A stretch of DNA of 64,000 nucleotides from Oegoconia quadripuncta (GCA_949316235.1 OX438757.1:16245505-16309504); one strand, 5' to 3'; numbered from the stretch's first letter, positions 32,151 through 44,592 are shown. A program made the numbers and translations. The notes: a model not told the origin generated them from the sequence alone.

Positions 32151-32339
32151 TATAAGTAATAATACTTTCTATATTAACGTAAAATTTTTTTGGAAGTCAA
32201 TTTTTCTTTATTTCAATTAATACTAACGCGACCGCCAAATTATACAATTAACGATTCATTCGATGATGGTTTTGGAAAAAAAAACTAACTCTGCCAATAC
32301 CTTCTATTTCAGTTACCCATGCCCTATTTTTTTCCTTTT

Positions 32340-32645
32340 TTTTATGGTTAACTGGATACGCGTTTAACCACAATCTCACCTGATGGAAAGTGTCGATGTG
32401 GCCGAAGATGAAGCACGCGATCTCAGTAGATCCCTATTCACACTGCTCTTGAAGATCCCAAGGTTGTAGGATTCAGGAAAGACTGACGCCGGAAGGAAGT
32501 TCGATGCCTTGGCTATTCGCATTATGAATGAAGAGTCGAACAGCTTAGTACGATTATTCGGTATGTTAACTACATACGGGTGGATTCCCCGCGCCTAGTA
32601 GTCCGAAGATGAAATGGCGATGGTGGAATAAGATTGTGTAATTCC
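32340..32645 (-). pseudogene. Jockey-like LINE (L2) ORF2 C-terminal remnant
   Basis: Inverted counterpart of 17425-17585: plus strand CACAATCTCACCTGATGGAA, GATCTCAGTAGATCCCTATT, CTTGAAGATCCCAAGGTTGT. It extends further upstream into the coding part (to about 32640). Broken by frame changes. Confidence 0.7.
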
Positions 32646-32904
32646 AACGCACACTCACCGAAGTGCACTAAAAGTAGAGTGCACTTTGTTTTTTTTTTTA
32701 CTTACGGTAATAAAATAAATATTTTCGAAAAACAGTACAATTTAAGTTTTCAAAAATATATTCTTTTAAATTCGATATTTTGAAAATATTTTCCACTGAC
32801 CTCTTCTATTTATTCTGCTTATACGTAAGATTTTTACTTTTATACGTAAATTTTCACTAGAATCGGTCCATTCATTTCGAAAAATTTGGACTTTTTTTTT
32901 ACTT

Positions 32905-33122
32905 TTTTTTAAACAACGGGTTAGCACTTGACCTCAAGCAAGGAAAGATGAGGCCGAAAGTGGAAGCGTACTGACCGGGAAACCCAAGTATTTGGGGAAC
33001 TGACTATCTTATCTCTGACAACCGGAACACAACAATGCTATTAACATTGCTGGTTGGCGGCAGTTTTAGATAAGATGGTGGTAGTTAGACAGGCGAACAT
33101 TCAAAATGCCCTACCACCAAAC
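32905..33122 (-). repeat. SINE-A, head truncated
   Basis: Tail (shortened, ACAACGGGTTAGCACTTGAC), body (CTGACAACCGGAACACAACA) and ATGCCCTACCACCAA; the tRNA-like head is lost. Confidence 0.75.
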
Positions 33123-33164
33123 CGATTTAAAAGTTTGTATGGAATGACTTGTGGGGTAAAACCT

Positions 33165-33254
33165 TTTAACACGTTCCGGGACAGATCATCAGACACAATA
33201 GAAGTTTTATTGTTATAACGCCGAGAGGCGGGTTGTGTCCCGGAACGTGTTAAA
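33165..33254. repeat. Perfect 19 bp inverted repeat
   Basis: TTTAACACGTTCCGGGACA (33165-33183) is mirrored exactly at 33236-33254 with a 52-base spacer. Confidence 0.75.
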
Positions 33255-34160
33255 CCATTTTGAAGCTTACTTTGAAGCTTTAGAAACTTAGCTTTTAACA
33301 TAGTTGGTTTGATTTGTCTGGAGGATGTTACCTAATATTTTTTTGCTTTTTGCATTTTAAATTCATAGTTTTTCATTAGAGTTGTATGCGGCATGCAGTG
33401 TATATTAAAAGATTCTGTAGTATCTACGGAACCTTATGGTCGCGATTCACTCACGTTTTGTACATAAACATCTTTCAACCATCCGTCCGCCTTAGTATTA
33501 CCTAACGTCGGAGAAATGTCCGAGTTCTAGGGAAACATAAACAGAGTTATAAAGGAGAAAATTAAAACAAAATCCGGCTGAACGGATTTGGATGAAATTT
33601 GGTATATAAGTAGAATATACCCTAGATATTTTTGCGATGCCCCTAATCAGGCCGGTCATAACCTTCACGTCGAGAGCGGTAAATACCTGATCAAGAGGGA
33701 GAATTTGAAATTGGAAATCAAAGAAACTTACCAACTCAGCAATATGAAGCACTTTCATGGAATTTTGGGTAAAATAGGTAGTGTTATGATTGTGATGATG
33801 CGTTGGTGTGTGTGAGGTGAGTGTAGACCCAATAATTACTTAATAATTGTCGAAAAAAAAAAACAAAAAAGTGCAAGGCACAGGCATCGAGCCTGTCTAG
33901 CCCCTTTTCACAAAGACATTCAAAAAAGAAATTCAAAAGACGATAATCTTCGTTGTTTTTGAATATACTTGTATATTTGTCGATTTATTTATGCACACTT
34001 TTTTTCCTTATGTTAAAAAAACTCATCCGGTATGTGTATTTATTTACAACAATAAATGTATCTGTGTAGTTTATCAACCATCAAGTATCTACAATACAAG
34101 TCTTTGGTCACGACTCCTCGATTAGTATTTTTTTAATTCAATTTACAAACAAAATCCCGA
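33255..34160. other. Intergenic with small repeat pieces
   Basis: Holds a Helitron-like subterminal piece near 33570-33650 (GGATTTGGATGAAATTTGGT) and a SINE-B tail scrap near 34040-34110. No gene. Confidence 0.4.
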
Positions 34161-34622
34161 CTAATCCCCCCACTAATAATATAAATGCGAAAGTTCTCTT
34201 CACACCTATAGGACCCAGTTTAACATATAGGCAATTTTTTTTGCTGAACCGATTTTGATAAAATCTTCCATGCGGACAAGTTAAACTACTTATTTATACC
34301 AAAAATACAGAATGTAGAAAACTAGAAAAATGGAAGAAAGACTCCAAAACACGTACTCAGCCCCGAAATCTAAGCAAGGTAGATAACGTGTTCAAGTACG
34401 CTATCATGTGGGAGGGTACCGAGAATGCTATTAGTATCAGCTCCTTGAATGACAATACTGTGGCCTTGACTAAGGTAAGCGCCATCTCTATGATCGCCGG
34501 ATACTCAATACCACCTCCGCATTTTAAGTTCCGGGTCGGTCCGGTCGCGGGTTAGATTCCCAGCGGAGTACATATTTAATACTTACCTTTCATTATAGGT
34601 ACTAGACAATAGTGGACAAATA

Positions 34623-35050
34623 TTGGGTTGGGTAAAACTATGAAATTTGAGTTTTTTTTCTTCGTTAATTATGTACCAATTCTTGCGATATTCAAAGCTA
34701 TATCCAAATTTGTTTTTTATTTGGAAAATGGAATATTATTTCATGGTTTGACGTGAAATATTTTTCAATTTCTAGGCTAAATCACATAATAAAAAACTTT
34801 TGAACAGAGCTCTTTTCATGTACTCCATAATCATTTCTTAGATTCGCTGAAACTTTTATAAAGCGGTTACTTTTAAAAATTAACGCTGCCTATTGTTAAT
34901 GCCTAACTTAATGTTATCCGATAATACACACAAAGTTTAGCTAAATTAGGATTTGCCGTTCCCAAAAAAAAAAAAAAAATGTTTGTATGGAGAAAACAGT
35001 CTTAATGAAATTCTTCATACAAAACGCCAATTTCATAGGTAAGGACCTAA
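34623..35050 (-). mobile_element. MITE family M1, full length, minus orientation
   Basis: Terminal repeats GGTAAAACTATGAAATTTGA and (right) CCAATTTCATAGGTAAGGAC, flanked by TA at 34621-34622 and 35051-35052. The interior matches 16664-17075 without the hairpin insertion. Confidence 0.8.
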
Positions 35051-35640
35051 TATATAATAAAAGAAAAAGAGCCTGGTATTTAGCGAGCAATAGTATGGCA
35101 ACACTGATTCAGGGGATTCCCCTGATCATTAAAATAGCCAAGCCAGTGAGTTATCAGCACGTCCGTTGTTTCAAATGGTGTCATTTCCTGCTATCTCAGC
35201 AGTAGCCGGACAATAATTACTAGTTATTATTGTACAGAATGATTGGTATTTAGCACAATTATTTATTAACAAATGACAATCTGTGGATCAAGAGTCAAGA
35301 AAGGGCACAATGCACTTCAAAATCGATCACACCGATTTGGTTATAGGCGGTAACATGGAAATCATACATAATACGTATTACCTACATACATATTATATGT
35401 AAGTACACTCGAAAAACATTATCCTCCTTTTTAGGGCCGTCGGGTTAAAAGACCACCGACTTAAGAATAATAATTTATTATGTAAGCCACAACACGATAT
35501 AAAATCAAAGAGGTAGTAAATTTAGCTAAGAAGGAAAAAAAAACATAAATAAAATGCGCACAATGCTGTCACGTGTTGCGGCGTGCCCAGTGAATACAAG
35601 AAATCTTTCGAGTCAGTCACGACAAAGTAAAAAACTAATT
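35051..35640. other. Intergenic with fragment of the 5350-5840 repeat
   Basis: TCAAAATCGATCACACCGAT, GGCGGTAACATGGAAATC and AGGGCCGTCGGGTTAAAAG mark the repeat at about 35300-35455. No gene. Confidence 0.4.
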
Positions 35641-35649
35641 TTAAAAGTA

Positions 35650-35980
35650 AACCGCCTCCGTGGCTCAATGTAAACAACATTGGGTTTACGATTCAGAGGT
35701 CGCGGGTTCGATCTCCAGCGGGGTACATGTTTAGTACTCAGTTTGATTGGTTGGCATTTTAAATGGTCGCCTGGCTAGTTACGACTGTCTTATCTAAATC
35801 TGCCGTCAAATAGCAATGTTAATAGCATTCTTTTGTTCCGGTTGTTAGAGATAACATAGCCAGTCCTCCAAATGTGTTGGGGTTTCCGGGTCAGTACGCT
35901 TCCACCTTCGACCTCATCTTCACTTAACATCAGGTGTGATTGAGGTTAAGTACGAAGCCGTCGCGTGGTGCATAAAAAAA
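35650..35980 (+). repeat. SINE-A, full length
   Basis: Head AACCGCCTCCGTGGCTCAAT, B box GGGTTCGATCTCC, body and tail TTCACTTAACATCAGGTGTG, then CATAAAAAAAA. Confidence 0.85.
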
Positions 35981-36100
35981 AGCCAATCCCCCAAATAAGA
36001 TGGAGTTTCGAGTCAGTACGCTTCCACCTTCGGCCTCATCTTCACTTAACATCAGGTGTGATTGAGGTCAAGTACCAACCCGTTGTGCATAAAAAAAAGA
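35981..36100 (+). repeat. SINE-A 3-prime half, directly repeated
   Basis: GCCAATCCCCCAAATAAGAT, GTCAGTACGCTTCCACCTTC and the tail are repeated immediately after the preceding copy, a partial tandem. Confidence 0.8.
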
Positions 36101-37430
36101 AGTAATAAAGGCACAATATATTTCATTAATAATTTTGAAAGAGCCTGGCTTGCGAACAACCAGCGTCATGGTCAAGTCCAATGGGAATGTACTGTATCAC
36201 CAATTGCCAAATTCGGCCAATAATGAGGCTTCAATTTTCAAATTCGAGCAATTTTTTTTTTTCGTATTATTCTCTCCTCTCGGTGAAGGCAAAGGGATCT
36301 AGGTTCATAAAGCCATGTCTTATTTCTTCAGTTATAAACTGAGACTGACATAATAAGTCAGTCTCAGTCAAAAGAAATAATTCGTCGTATACTTGGCGTA
36401 TACAGAGTCTAGTCACGGTCAAGTAATTCTTCAGTAAAGTGGCAGAATGCTTTACAAAAGATTTTGGCGGCTACTTGACAATGTGGGAACCCGAAAGCTC
36501 CGTTACGCAGTTTAATTTACACTTCCCTTCACTTGTACACCATCACTAACTTTTGCTGCACAATATTCTGCCATTATTAAGCTCCAAAAGTCAGAATGCA
36601 CAAATTATGAGAATTATAAAAAAAATTGGAACTTTACTCGCCGAGATCCCGCCAAAAAGCCCATATTCGACCAATGGCGAGAGGGAGGGCGAAGATGGAA
36701 TGTAAAATGTGGTACTTACATAAACAAAAAACAGCATGCATTTATGGTCCTTTCGAAAAACTTCACACCTGGCCATGTAACGTGTGCATTTTTACATAAA
36801 TAGTTTCTTGGACGGGTGTTTCTCTGCCAGTAAGATTCGGATATGATTTGAATTAGTTAAATTAGGAATAATAGAACAATTAAATTCACTCCCACAATCA
36901 CACATAAGTATTGAAAATTTACCCAATACGGTAAGATACCTTCTCGTGTCTAGCTTTTTATGGTTTATCACTTGCAGTTGTTTTTGAGTTGATTTTAGAT
37001 ATAGATTTTTGTTTTCGTTTACTTTTAGTTAATGTTTAAATTTATTCATAGAGTAATAGTATTCCCACCAAAAACATTCTGTAAAAAACTAGCCAAGTCT
37101 CGATGGAGCTGCTTGATTATCTCTAAAAAGTAATGAAATCTATACAAAGTCGTGCCAAGTTCCTTACTGCGAGATTGTGATTAATTCCTTGGTGGCAGCA
37201 ACTACTCTACTTGGGGGGGACTGAAAATCAGCAAATCTGCTGAGTCCCTACCTTTTCATCACAGTTTGACCTAATTTATTATCAATTAATTATTTATTAA
37301 ATTAACTTTGTGGTTACGGCACCACCACACAACCCGGTTTTTTGATGAATTGGCTGAATACTTTACTGGATTAATTTATCTTAAGATCTCTTTTATGTAG
37401 ATAGTATTCTTGCAAATAAAGACTTCTATT
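36101..37430. other. Intergenic, no supported gene
   Basis: No domain-bearing frame. Contains the hairpin at 36338-36368. The 61-codon frame on the minus strand at 36591-36776 has no recognisable feature. Confidence 0.35.
36338..36368. repeat. Perfect 12 bp hairpin
   Basis: ACTGAGACTGAC and GTCAGTCTCAGT separated by seven bases. Confidence 0.75.
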
Positions 37431-37439
37431 CTATTCTAT

Positions 37440-37810
37440 TTATATTTTTAAAAATAGTTTATTGAGTCGTTATATTTGCCCTCAGTGAAATCTAACTAAT
37501 ATTATAAATGCGAAAGTTTGGATGTTTGTTTGTTTGTTGCTCAATCACGGCCAAACGGATGAACGAATTTTCATAAATGTAAAGAAGTTATTGATCGATT
37601 TTTTTGAAAATAGTTCAGGGGTAGGTACTAAGTATATTCTCCGGCGCAATTAAATTCACAGTTGTAACATAATAGTCAGTTTTATTACTAAATATCTATA
37701 TTATATCTAAAGCAAGCTATCGATTTGTTACATTTTTTTTATTCGGTCACTGACAGGTACTCTAATCATTTGAAAAAAATCACGGCCTCTAAAATTATTG
37801 GAAGTTATAA
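37440..37810 (+). repeat. Repeat R fragment with a Helitron-like piece inside
   Basis: R sequence (GATTTTTTTGAAAATAGTTC, ATTCTCCGGCGCAATTAAAT, ending ATTATTGGAAGTTA). Inside is TCTAACTAATATTATAAATG-CGAAAG with ACGGCCAAACGGATGAACGA (about 37490-37570), the start of the Helitron-like element seen near full length at 62275-62500. Confidence 0.6.
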
Positions 37811-38425
37811 TACTATCCTTTATCTACTTTGCCTATACTATTAGCGATTGAACGTAAATATTTTTAGGTAATATGATTTTCCCACAGTCTTCTCGATAAA
37901 TAACGTTTTTTCTTCTTATCATATATTATTACATTGTATTAGTTTTATAAAATGTTAAATAAATGAACAGTGGAGCGTTTAGTTGTGAAAGTGTCTTGTG
38001 AAGAAATTAAATTCTTTAAATTTCTTAAATTTTATTTCAATAACCTCCGACAAAGTAGTCTACAAATTCGTAACTCCTTATTTTAATAAAGTATATTAAC
38101 CAACACGCATTTGACCAATTTGTTTTTGACATATTAACTTAATGAAATTCGTTATGAAAAACGGGCAAATTAATTTGACAGTAATTATTCAATACCTAAT
38201 CGTATGTCTAAGGTAGGTATACAGGGTGTAAAGTAAATTTAAGTAATTTCAAACTTTAAGCCATATGTAATGTTACTTGACTACATTGTACATAAAGAGA
38301 ACTTCCAAAATATATATTTTTTGGATGTAATGAAATGTATTCAAGTAACACTATGCGTAGTTTGGCGTACATGTCTTTTATAGTTATATCTAATCATAAT
38401 TTACACAAAGATTACAACTAAATAA
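37811..38425. other. 3-prime flank of LRR copy 3, no gene seen
   Basis: AT-rich. AGTAACATTACATATGGCTT-type and TTCAAGTAACACTATGCGTA segments suggest an old foldback pair (about 38250-38360). Confidence 0.35.
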
Positions 38426-38430
38426 CTAAC

Positions 38431-38436
38431 TTTATT
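38431..38436 (-). terminator. Poly(A) signal AATAAA of LRR copy 3
   Basis: AATAAA on the minus strand, about 32 bases after the stop codon of copy 3. Confidence 0.6.
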
Positions 38437-38467
38437 AAAATTTACAAAACTGTTGAGTAATTAAAAT

Positions 38468-41400
38468 TCACAAATTCGAGTTTTCCATGGTTTCTGGTAA
38501 ATTGCGGGTACTATACGAACGTCCAGTAGGAACAAATATTCCAAAATTATACAACTTATAAAATATAAACCCAATTAATAAAATTATTATCAAACCAACA
38601 CTTACTACAACGATCACAAAGGTTTTCGATTCTAACTTGTCGTTGCTTGAAAATGCCTCATGCGAAGGACTACTGGTTCCAGTCTGTGCAGTTTCTTGAT
38701 GAGATTTTAAAGATATTTTATATTCCACTTCAGCGAGTATATTCTGTTTCTCAATGGCTAGGGCATCTTCCATATGTTCTTTAATTTTGTTGACGTACGT
38801 TAACCAATCAACACTTGTATTTTGTTTGGGAATTATAGAAATGGGAGGTGACTTTCTAGTATTCATTGTTGTTAATAACCTTGCAATTTTATCTAATAAT
38901 ACATTTGTATTTTTATTTCCATCAACAATATTTGAGGTCAAATTTACCAATTGTAGTTGAACAGTTTTTAAATTTGCATTTGAATGTTCAATTTGATTGG
39001 TTATATTGTTCAAATATTGAGAGTTGTTATTTGCAGGTAACAAATAATGTTCTGTTGCTTTGGCTGTCGATATATTTTGTAACACATTTCTGATATCAAT
39101 CATAACTTTATCATTGTCCGCTGTGCTTACAATATTCGATTTCAACTTTGTGTTCGAATTGTTTACATTGCATGTTACGCCATCGATGTTCTCTTCAGTT
39201 TCGTCTAGGATTATCGCAGTAATGTCAAATGTCAAAGGCATCTTTTTTAAAGTAACCAATATATCGCACGGCAAAGGATTGCCACCAATACTAAGTTCAA
39301 GTAATTTCCTATTAAAGTCATGGGCATTAATAAAATTAATTTTATTATGGTCCACTATCAGTACAGACAAATTCGTTACTTCGTCAAATCGTTCACTTTC
39401 TAAGTTATCTATATTATTGTAAGATAAATCTACAACGTGTAAGTTTGTTAAGCTGCGGAATATTCCATAGTTGACAGAAGTTAATAAATTATGAGATACA
39501 TTGAGTGAATACAAAAGAGAATTATCTCTAAAGCAACCAGGTTGAATATATGATATTTTGTTGAAACTTAAATCTAACGTTCTTAATCTAGTGATGTTTG
39601 ATAGTGCTCCAATTTCCACCTTGATTATATAATTATTACTAAGAATTATATTTTCTAAATTTTGTAATCGATTTAGCTCCAGTTCAGTAATAATACTAAT
39701 TCCTAAATATGCCATTTCAATGTATGTTATAGAAATACCTGTTCTAATGTTTTTTAAATTAATTCGGGTACCTGACAATAATAAACTGTCCAATAATTGC
39801 AATTTCTCTATTAGTGAAACATTCAATTGTAATTGTGGATTAAATGATAAGTCCAAATACTTCAAGTCCTTTTGATCAAAAAAGGAGTCATGGTTTATTC
39901 TTTCAATATCATTATGTGATATAATTAATTGTTGGAGTCGTGATAAATCTTTAAATGTCCCTATTGATATAACTGTTAAAAAATTATTACTTAGGATTAA
40001 AGTATTCAAGTTAATTACGTTTGTTGTATTCACTTCGAAATAGTACAGTCTGTTAAAAGATAAATCAAGGATTTCTATGACTCCCGTATTAGCGAAACAG
40101 TTAAATTGCAACTCAATAATTATATTATGGGACATGTTTAGAACTCTCATTTGTGTCATACCTTTAAAGCAATTGTTACTTATCTTTAATAAAGAATTGC
40201 TTGAAATGTCTAGACTTGGTAACATATATAGGCCTTCAAATGTTTCTTCTTTTAATGTTCCATTGATAGGGTTGTTAGATATTTTAAAGGTTATTAAATC
40301 ATTTAAATATTTAAAAGATTTCGAATCAAGTGCAGCAATATTATTATTTGATAAATCTAAAATTGTTAGTATCTGTAAATTATCAAAGAAGGCAGATTTT
40401 ATTTGAACTATATAGTTATTATTCAGAATCAAAGTACGAAGACTAACAAGATTCTCCTTTACAAATTCAATGCAAGTTATTTCATTGTTTGATAGATCAA
40501 GATACTCCATAGTTTGTAAAGTACTGAAGGCTTTCAGATATATTGTCTGTATTTTACTATTATTTAATAGAAGAATATTTAAACTGTCGAGACCAAAAAA
40601 AGCAAAATTTTCTATAGAAATCAAACGTTGGGAACTTAAATCTAGATCTCTTACGAATTTAAGACCTTCAAACATACCCTTAACTAGAGGTCCTTCCAAT
40701 ATATTTTCTTTAACAGAAAACAACGATATGTGTTTTCCTTTAAATAAACCTTTGTTTAGTACTTTGAGATAATTTCTCGATAAATTTATACTCTCTAGAC
40801 TGGGATTACTAGAAAAGGTTTCTTTGTCAAGCATTTCTATTCTATTATTACTTAAATCCAAGAACCTCAAATTATTAAAATTCATTAGTACAGTTTTATT
40901 AATGTTAGTTATTGCGTTGAAACTTAGATCCAGTTTTTTTAATTCAGTTATATTCTGAAAACTGTCGTATTTTAAATATTTTATCATATTATTACTCAGA
41001 TTTAGTTCAGTAAGCTTAGTGAATCTTACCAAGCATGAATTAATATTAACTAATTTATTATTTGACAAATTTAAATATAAAATGTTTTTAATGCCTTCGA
41101 AGGTTATGACATTTAATGCATTAATATTGTTATGCGACAGATCTAACGTTGTAATGTTATTATATTTTTCAAATGTTCCATCTGGTATGGAATCAATCTG
41201 ATTGTGAGACAGATTTAAATTATTTAAGGCCAAATATCTATATTGCTGTGAATAGTTAACTTCTATTGAATTTATATTATTATATGAAAAGTCTAAATCA
41301 GTTAGTGATTTCAATTCATTAGCATTGTATAAAACTGCTTTGGTCAAAAAATTTCTAGACACATTTAAAGAACGAAGATTTGGCATGGACTTTAGTAAGG

Positions 41401-41781
41401 GGCAATCACTTAATAGATTGTTACTAATGTCTAATGTGATAATGGCTACCACATAATGGATGGAGGAATGGATAATGGTATTTTCAACCACTGAAGGAAT
41501 TGCTCTTTTCTCTTCATTATGTTCCATCTTCAACATATCAAATTTATAAATAATATGTGAAGGTAAATAGTAGCCACCTATATAACTGTTCCGAATTATA
41601 TGTGGAGAACACAAACTCATCATTGGTACTCTATTTATTTCATTAATGTATAAGTCTACAAATTCTGAACAATAATAAGTCATAGAACATTTCAATATGT
41701 CGAGTTTCTGTGAACAGCCTCTATTTAAAATTGATTCTTCTTGGGATAATGTGAGAACTAGGATCAGTTGAAAAATTGTAC
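38468..41781 (-). CDS. LRR single-pass membrane protein, copy 3 (PDZ-ligand subtype)
   Basis: About 1100 residues. The exon starts in the signal peptide (TIFQLILVLTLSQ). Cysteines are spaced C-x8-C-x5-C-x19-C. About 31 LRRs are in the same register as copy 1, including the odd repeat 11 (ENILEGPLVKGMFEG) and a similar repeat 17 (NPINGTLKEETFEG). The cap is GGNPLPC ... GVTC. A stalk of about 190 residues, with NISTAKATEHY and AIEKQNILAEVEYKI segments, is longer than in copies 1 and 2. Then come the membrane helix VIVVVSVGLIIILLIGFIFY and a 30-residue tail ending MENSNL, a class I PDZ-ligand pattern. There is no in-frame ATG between the upstream TAA and residue 34 or so, and CTTGGTTTCAG ends at 41782. 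A separate first exon is therefore required. Sister of copy 4. Confidence 0.88.
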
Positions 41782-41885
41782 CTGAAACCAAGCAAATTTA
41801 TTATTACGACCATTAATCCTCACAAAACGGGTTGAATGTGAATTGGTGGATAGGTGCCGTAGATGTTTTCTTAGCCTCAATTTTT
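41782..41885 (-). other. Intron end upstream of LRR copy 3
   Basis: TTTGCTTGGTTTCAG forms the 3-prime splice site; the exon begins GT-ACA-ATT in phase 1. The first exon was not found. The LINE fragment at 41885-42163 lies next to it, probably in the intron. Confidence 0.6.
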
Positions 41886-42163
41886 AATGGTCTCTAATGG
41901 TAATCTCATTGCTGGGGTATAGGCCACTTCTCCATTATGCCAAAAGTATGCTCCCTTCCTTTGGAATTCCCTCTGGACTGTGTACTTGGATATCTGATTT
42001 TCTGAGAGAACGGTCTATTCAGGTGGTCATCGACGGCTGCTCGTGCTCATCTGACCTATTGGGTAATAATGACGGGGTACCTCAAAGTTCAGTTCTCTCC
42101 GCAACTCTCTTTTCACTGCACATCAACGAACTGCTTGAACCCGTCGCATTTCGTATAATGAGG
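41885..42163 (+). pseudogene. Non-LTR retrotransposon RT fragment
   Basis: Reads AKSMLPSFGIPSGLCTWISD, FLRERSIQVVIDGCSCSSD and GVPQSSVLSATLFSLHINEL, i.e. RT motif 4 with the usual PQG changed to PQS. It ends before the catalytic YADD, where a different repeat starts. Dead fragment. Confidence 0.85.
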
Positions 42164-42164
42164 G

Positions 42165-42420
42165 TGTATGGGCCACCACGCTGGCCCAATGCGGATTGGG
42201 GACTTCACATGCCTTTAAATTTTTATTATATTATTTTTGAGGCATGAAGGTTTCCTCACGATGTTTTCCTTCACTGTTTAAGAGCAGTCGGATAAATGCA
42301 CATAGTAATTAAAATAAATTTAAAAACTCATTGGTACATTTGGCCTGCCTAGGAATCGAACCCGGGCCTCCTAAATTGGGAGAAGCTACTGTATTTACTG
42401 CTTTTTCAATATACATATAG
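42165..42420 (+). repeat. Lepidopteran dispersed repeat (CCACGCTGGCCCAATGCGGA type)
   Basis: CCACCACGCTGGCCCAATGC, GAGGCATGAAGGTTTCCTCA, CGATGTTTTCCTTCACTG and CGAACCCGGGCCTCC: a frequent lepidopteran retroelement 3-prime region with a tRNA-like end. A relative of the front part is at 45575-45700. Confidence 0.65.
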
Positions 42421-42821
42421 TTATGTAACTCCGCTGTTTAAATTAATACACAGACAAGATTGAAGAGTGAGTGGGTGTAAACAAGTTACGTGGTTTTGTA
42501 GATATTGTTTATTTACTTACATAATACGAAGTGCGCCATTTTAGATTAGGCAGTCATGGGCCTCATGAGTAGATATCTACAACAATATTAAACGGTCAAT
42601 TAACTTTCCCTCTGTCCCCCATATAATGTCAGTCGCCAAAAACCTCGAAAATGATTAAGAAAAAACTTAAAATTTCAAGTTTTGTCTTTTGTAAAGTGAC
42701 TATGTAAAATTATCGGTCGCCATTGACATTGTATCGTGTCACTCTGTGTCACCCCAAGTAATTACTCGACTCAAGAGAGGATTAGATAGGTATGTTTATT
42801 CATATAGATACAGTACAGAGG

Positions 42822-43012
42822 GCGGAGTGTGAGTTTTGTTTCGATTTAACTTTACTACCGCGTTCACGTTTACGTGGCGATTTGTATGGAGAAATGTGCA
42901 GCGTCTCTAGCGGATAGTTTGCAAAACGATTTTTTTCATAGAAACTTTTTTCGTAAACGCGAACGCGATGGTAAAGTTAGAAACGAGACAAAACTCGCAC
43001 TTCGCACACTGG
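42822..43012. mobile_element. Small MITE with about 53 bp imperfect terminal inverted repeats
   Basis: Left GCGGAGTGTGAGTTTTGTTT; right end complement GCGAAGTGCGAGTTTTGTCT, with CGCGTTCACGTTTAC and GTAAACGCGAACGCG as inner edges. The left half is repeated at 27812-27935. Confidence 0.7.
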
Positions 43013-43250
43013 TAGCACCCAACGGCTGCATGGATTTTTATTAAAAAGGTTATTCAATTATTGCATATATGTTGTACAAGCTTTCCGCCCGTGGCTTCGC
43101 CTGCATTCAATGGCTTTATTCATATTCAATTTGTTTATCCTGAGGGAACTACTCAATTTTTAAGGATAAAAAATATTCTATGTTTCAATCCACCCTGGAT
43201 TTAAATGTTAATAAATTTAAAATTTAAGACCTTATCTCGACATTAGTCCA
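43013..43250. other. Intergenic with Helitron-like end scrap
   Basis: AGCTTTCCGCCCGTGGCTTC (near 43080) is the inverted 3-prime end of the 62275-62500 type element. No gene. Confidence 0.4.
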
Positions 43251-43254
43251 GATT

Positions 43255-43490
43255 AAGGTCAAGAGCGATCCCATTCTAATTTAAAATAATAATTAATAAT
43301 TTTGTAACACAAAAAACTTTTTTTTTTTTTAAAGAGCAACCTCTCGAGTTTCTTGCTTGTTCTTCTCAGGGGAAAATTGCCTTTTGAACAAGCAGTAGCT
43401 TTAAAAATGTAAAATCTGACTATTTTAAGTGTACCCTGTGTACCTACAAAATAAAGCGATTTTTGATCTGATTTGAATTGATATATACCA
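43255..43490 (+). repeat. LINE 3-prime end (L1), plus orientation
   Basis: AAGAGCAACCTCTCGAGTTT, CTTGCTTGTTCTTCTCAGGG and TGTGTACCTACAAAATAAAG, the inverse of 12834-13085. Confidence 0.7.
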
Positions 43491-43590
43491 AATTTCATTC
43501 AAATCCGTTCATCCGTTTCGCCGTGATTGAGCAACAAACAAACAAACAAACATCCAATCTTTCACATTTATAATATTAGTTAGATACAAT
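43491..43590 (-). repeat. Helitron-like 5-prime end, inverted
   Basis: AAATCCGTTCATCCGTTTCG, CCGTGATTGAGCAACAAACA and TTATAATATTAGTTAGA are the complement of the element start seen at 37490 and 46645. Confidence 0.55.
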
Positions 43591-43980
43591 GAGATCTTAA
43601 AAATATTTATAGGTCTCAAATCGGCAATTAAATTTAAAATGCATGCATAAATAAATAAATATAGAGAAGGATTAATTAATTTGGAATATTTGACATATTA
43701 TTATAAATATAATTAAATATGGTTTAAATTGTTGTTGTTTAAATACAACTACAAAACAATATATTACTTTTGTCCTCAGTAAATATAATCTGTTTATTTA
43801 TTTATTTAACACTATTATTGCATATAAGTATACTTTTATTTTTAACATATTTATTTAATATATTTACTAATTAGGTATTTCTTTAGCATAGATTTAAATT
43901 TGTAGGGTTATCTTCGGTTTTAATGTGTGTTGGGATTTTGTTGAAAATTTTTACCGAAATTGCGAATGGGCCAGAGAGTA
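43591..43980. other. Intergenic, no gene seen
   Basis: Very AT-rich, with TTTATTTATTTAAC simple sequence. Confidence 0.35.
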
Positions 43981-43984
43981 CTAT

Positions 43985-44110
43985 TTGTAAGAGGGTTTAT
44001 CAGTTCAGTGGCGCCCTCATTGGATAAGTTAAGATTTATTTTTGTGATATAGAATAATCCAAAAAAATTCATGTCACCTGCACTCGAGAAGACTAAAAGT
44101 TAATCTAGCT
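43985..44110. repeat. Repeat fragment (CAGTGGCGCCCTCATTGGAT type)
   Basis: Best copy of the type at 17280 and 25745, with GTCACCTGCACTCGAGAAGA at the right. Confidence 0.5.
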
Positions 44111-44369
44111 TAAAAAATTAAGCAAATATTAAAAGAGTGAAAGTTTGGATGTTTGTTTGTCAATCACGGCTAAACTGTTGAGCGGATTTGGATGAAAATC
44201 GGCCAATTATCGGTCCTACAAAAATTCGGTCGTGGGCGGGCACACTTATTCTCAAAATGAAAAAAAACATGTTCTGAGGCTACAATTAATCATAGGAAAG
44301 GGCTCATCATGAGTTCTGAGAAAATATATTTGATTGAAACTAATAAACACCACTACTCGCAGACAAACA

Positions 44370-44530
44370 GACGGGCAACAAAATGAACCTACAACTGTTC
44401 CGTTTTTAGGGTTCCGCAGTCAACAAGGAACCTCTATTGGTTCGTCATGTCCATCTATCTGTCTGTGTCCGAGGCTTAGCTCAAAGGCTCATTGACTACG
44501 GTTATAAATTTGTACAAAAGATGTACAGTC
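44370..44530 (+). repeat. AGGGTTCCGT repeat family copy
   Basis: TTCCGTTTTTAGGGTTCCGC, AACAAGGAACCTCTATTGG and GTCCATCTATCTGTCTGTGT, as at 20985-21075. Confidence 0.5.
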
Positions 44531-44592
44531 GCGGAATGAAAAGTTTTGTCAGTTTTCAAATACTTTTATTTGGGACTTAGCAAGCACATTAT

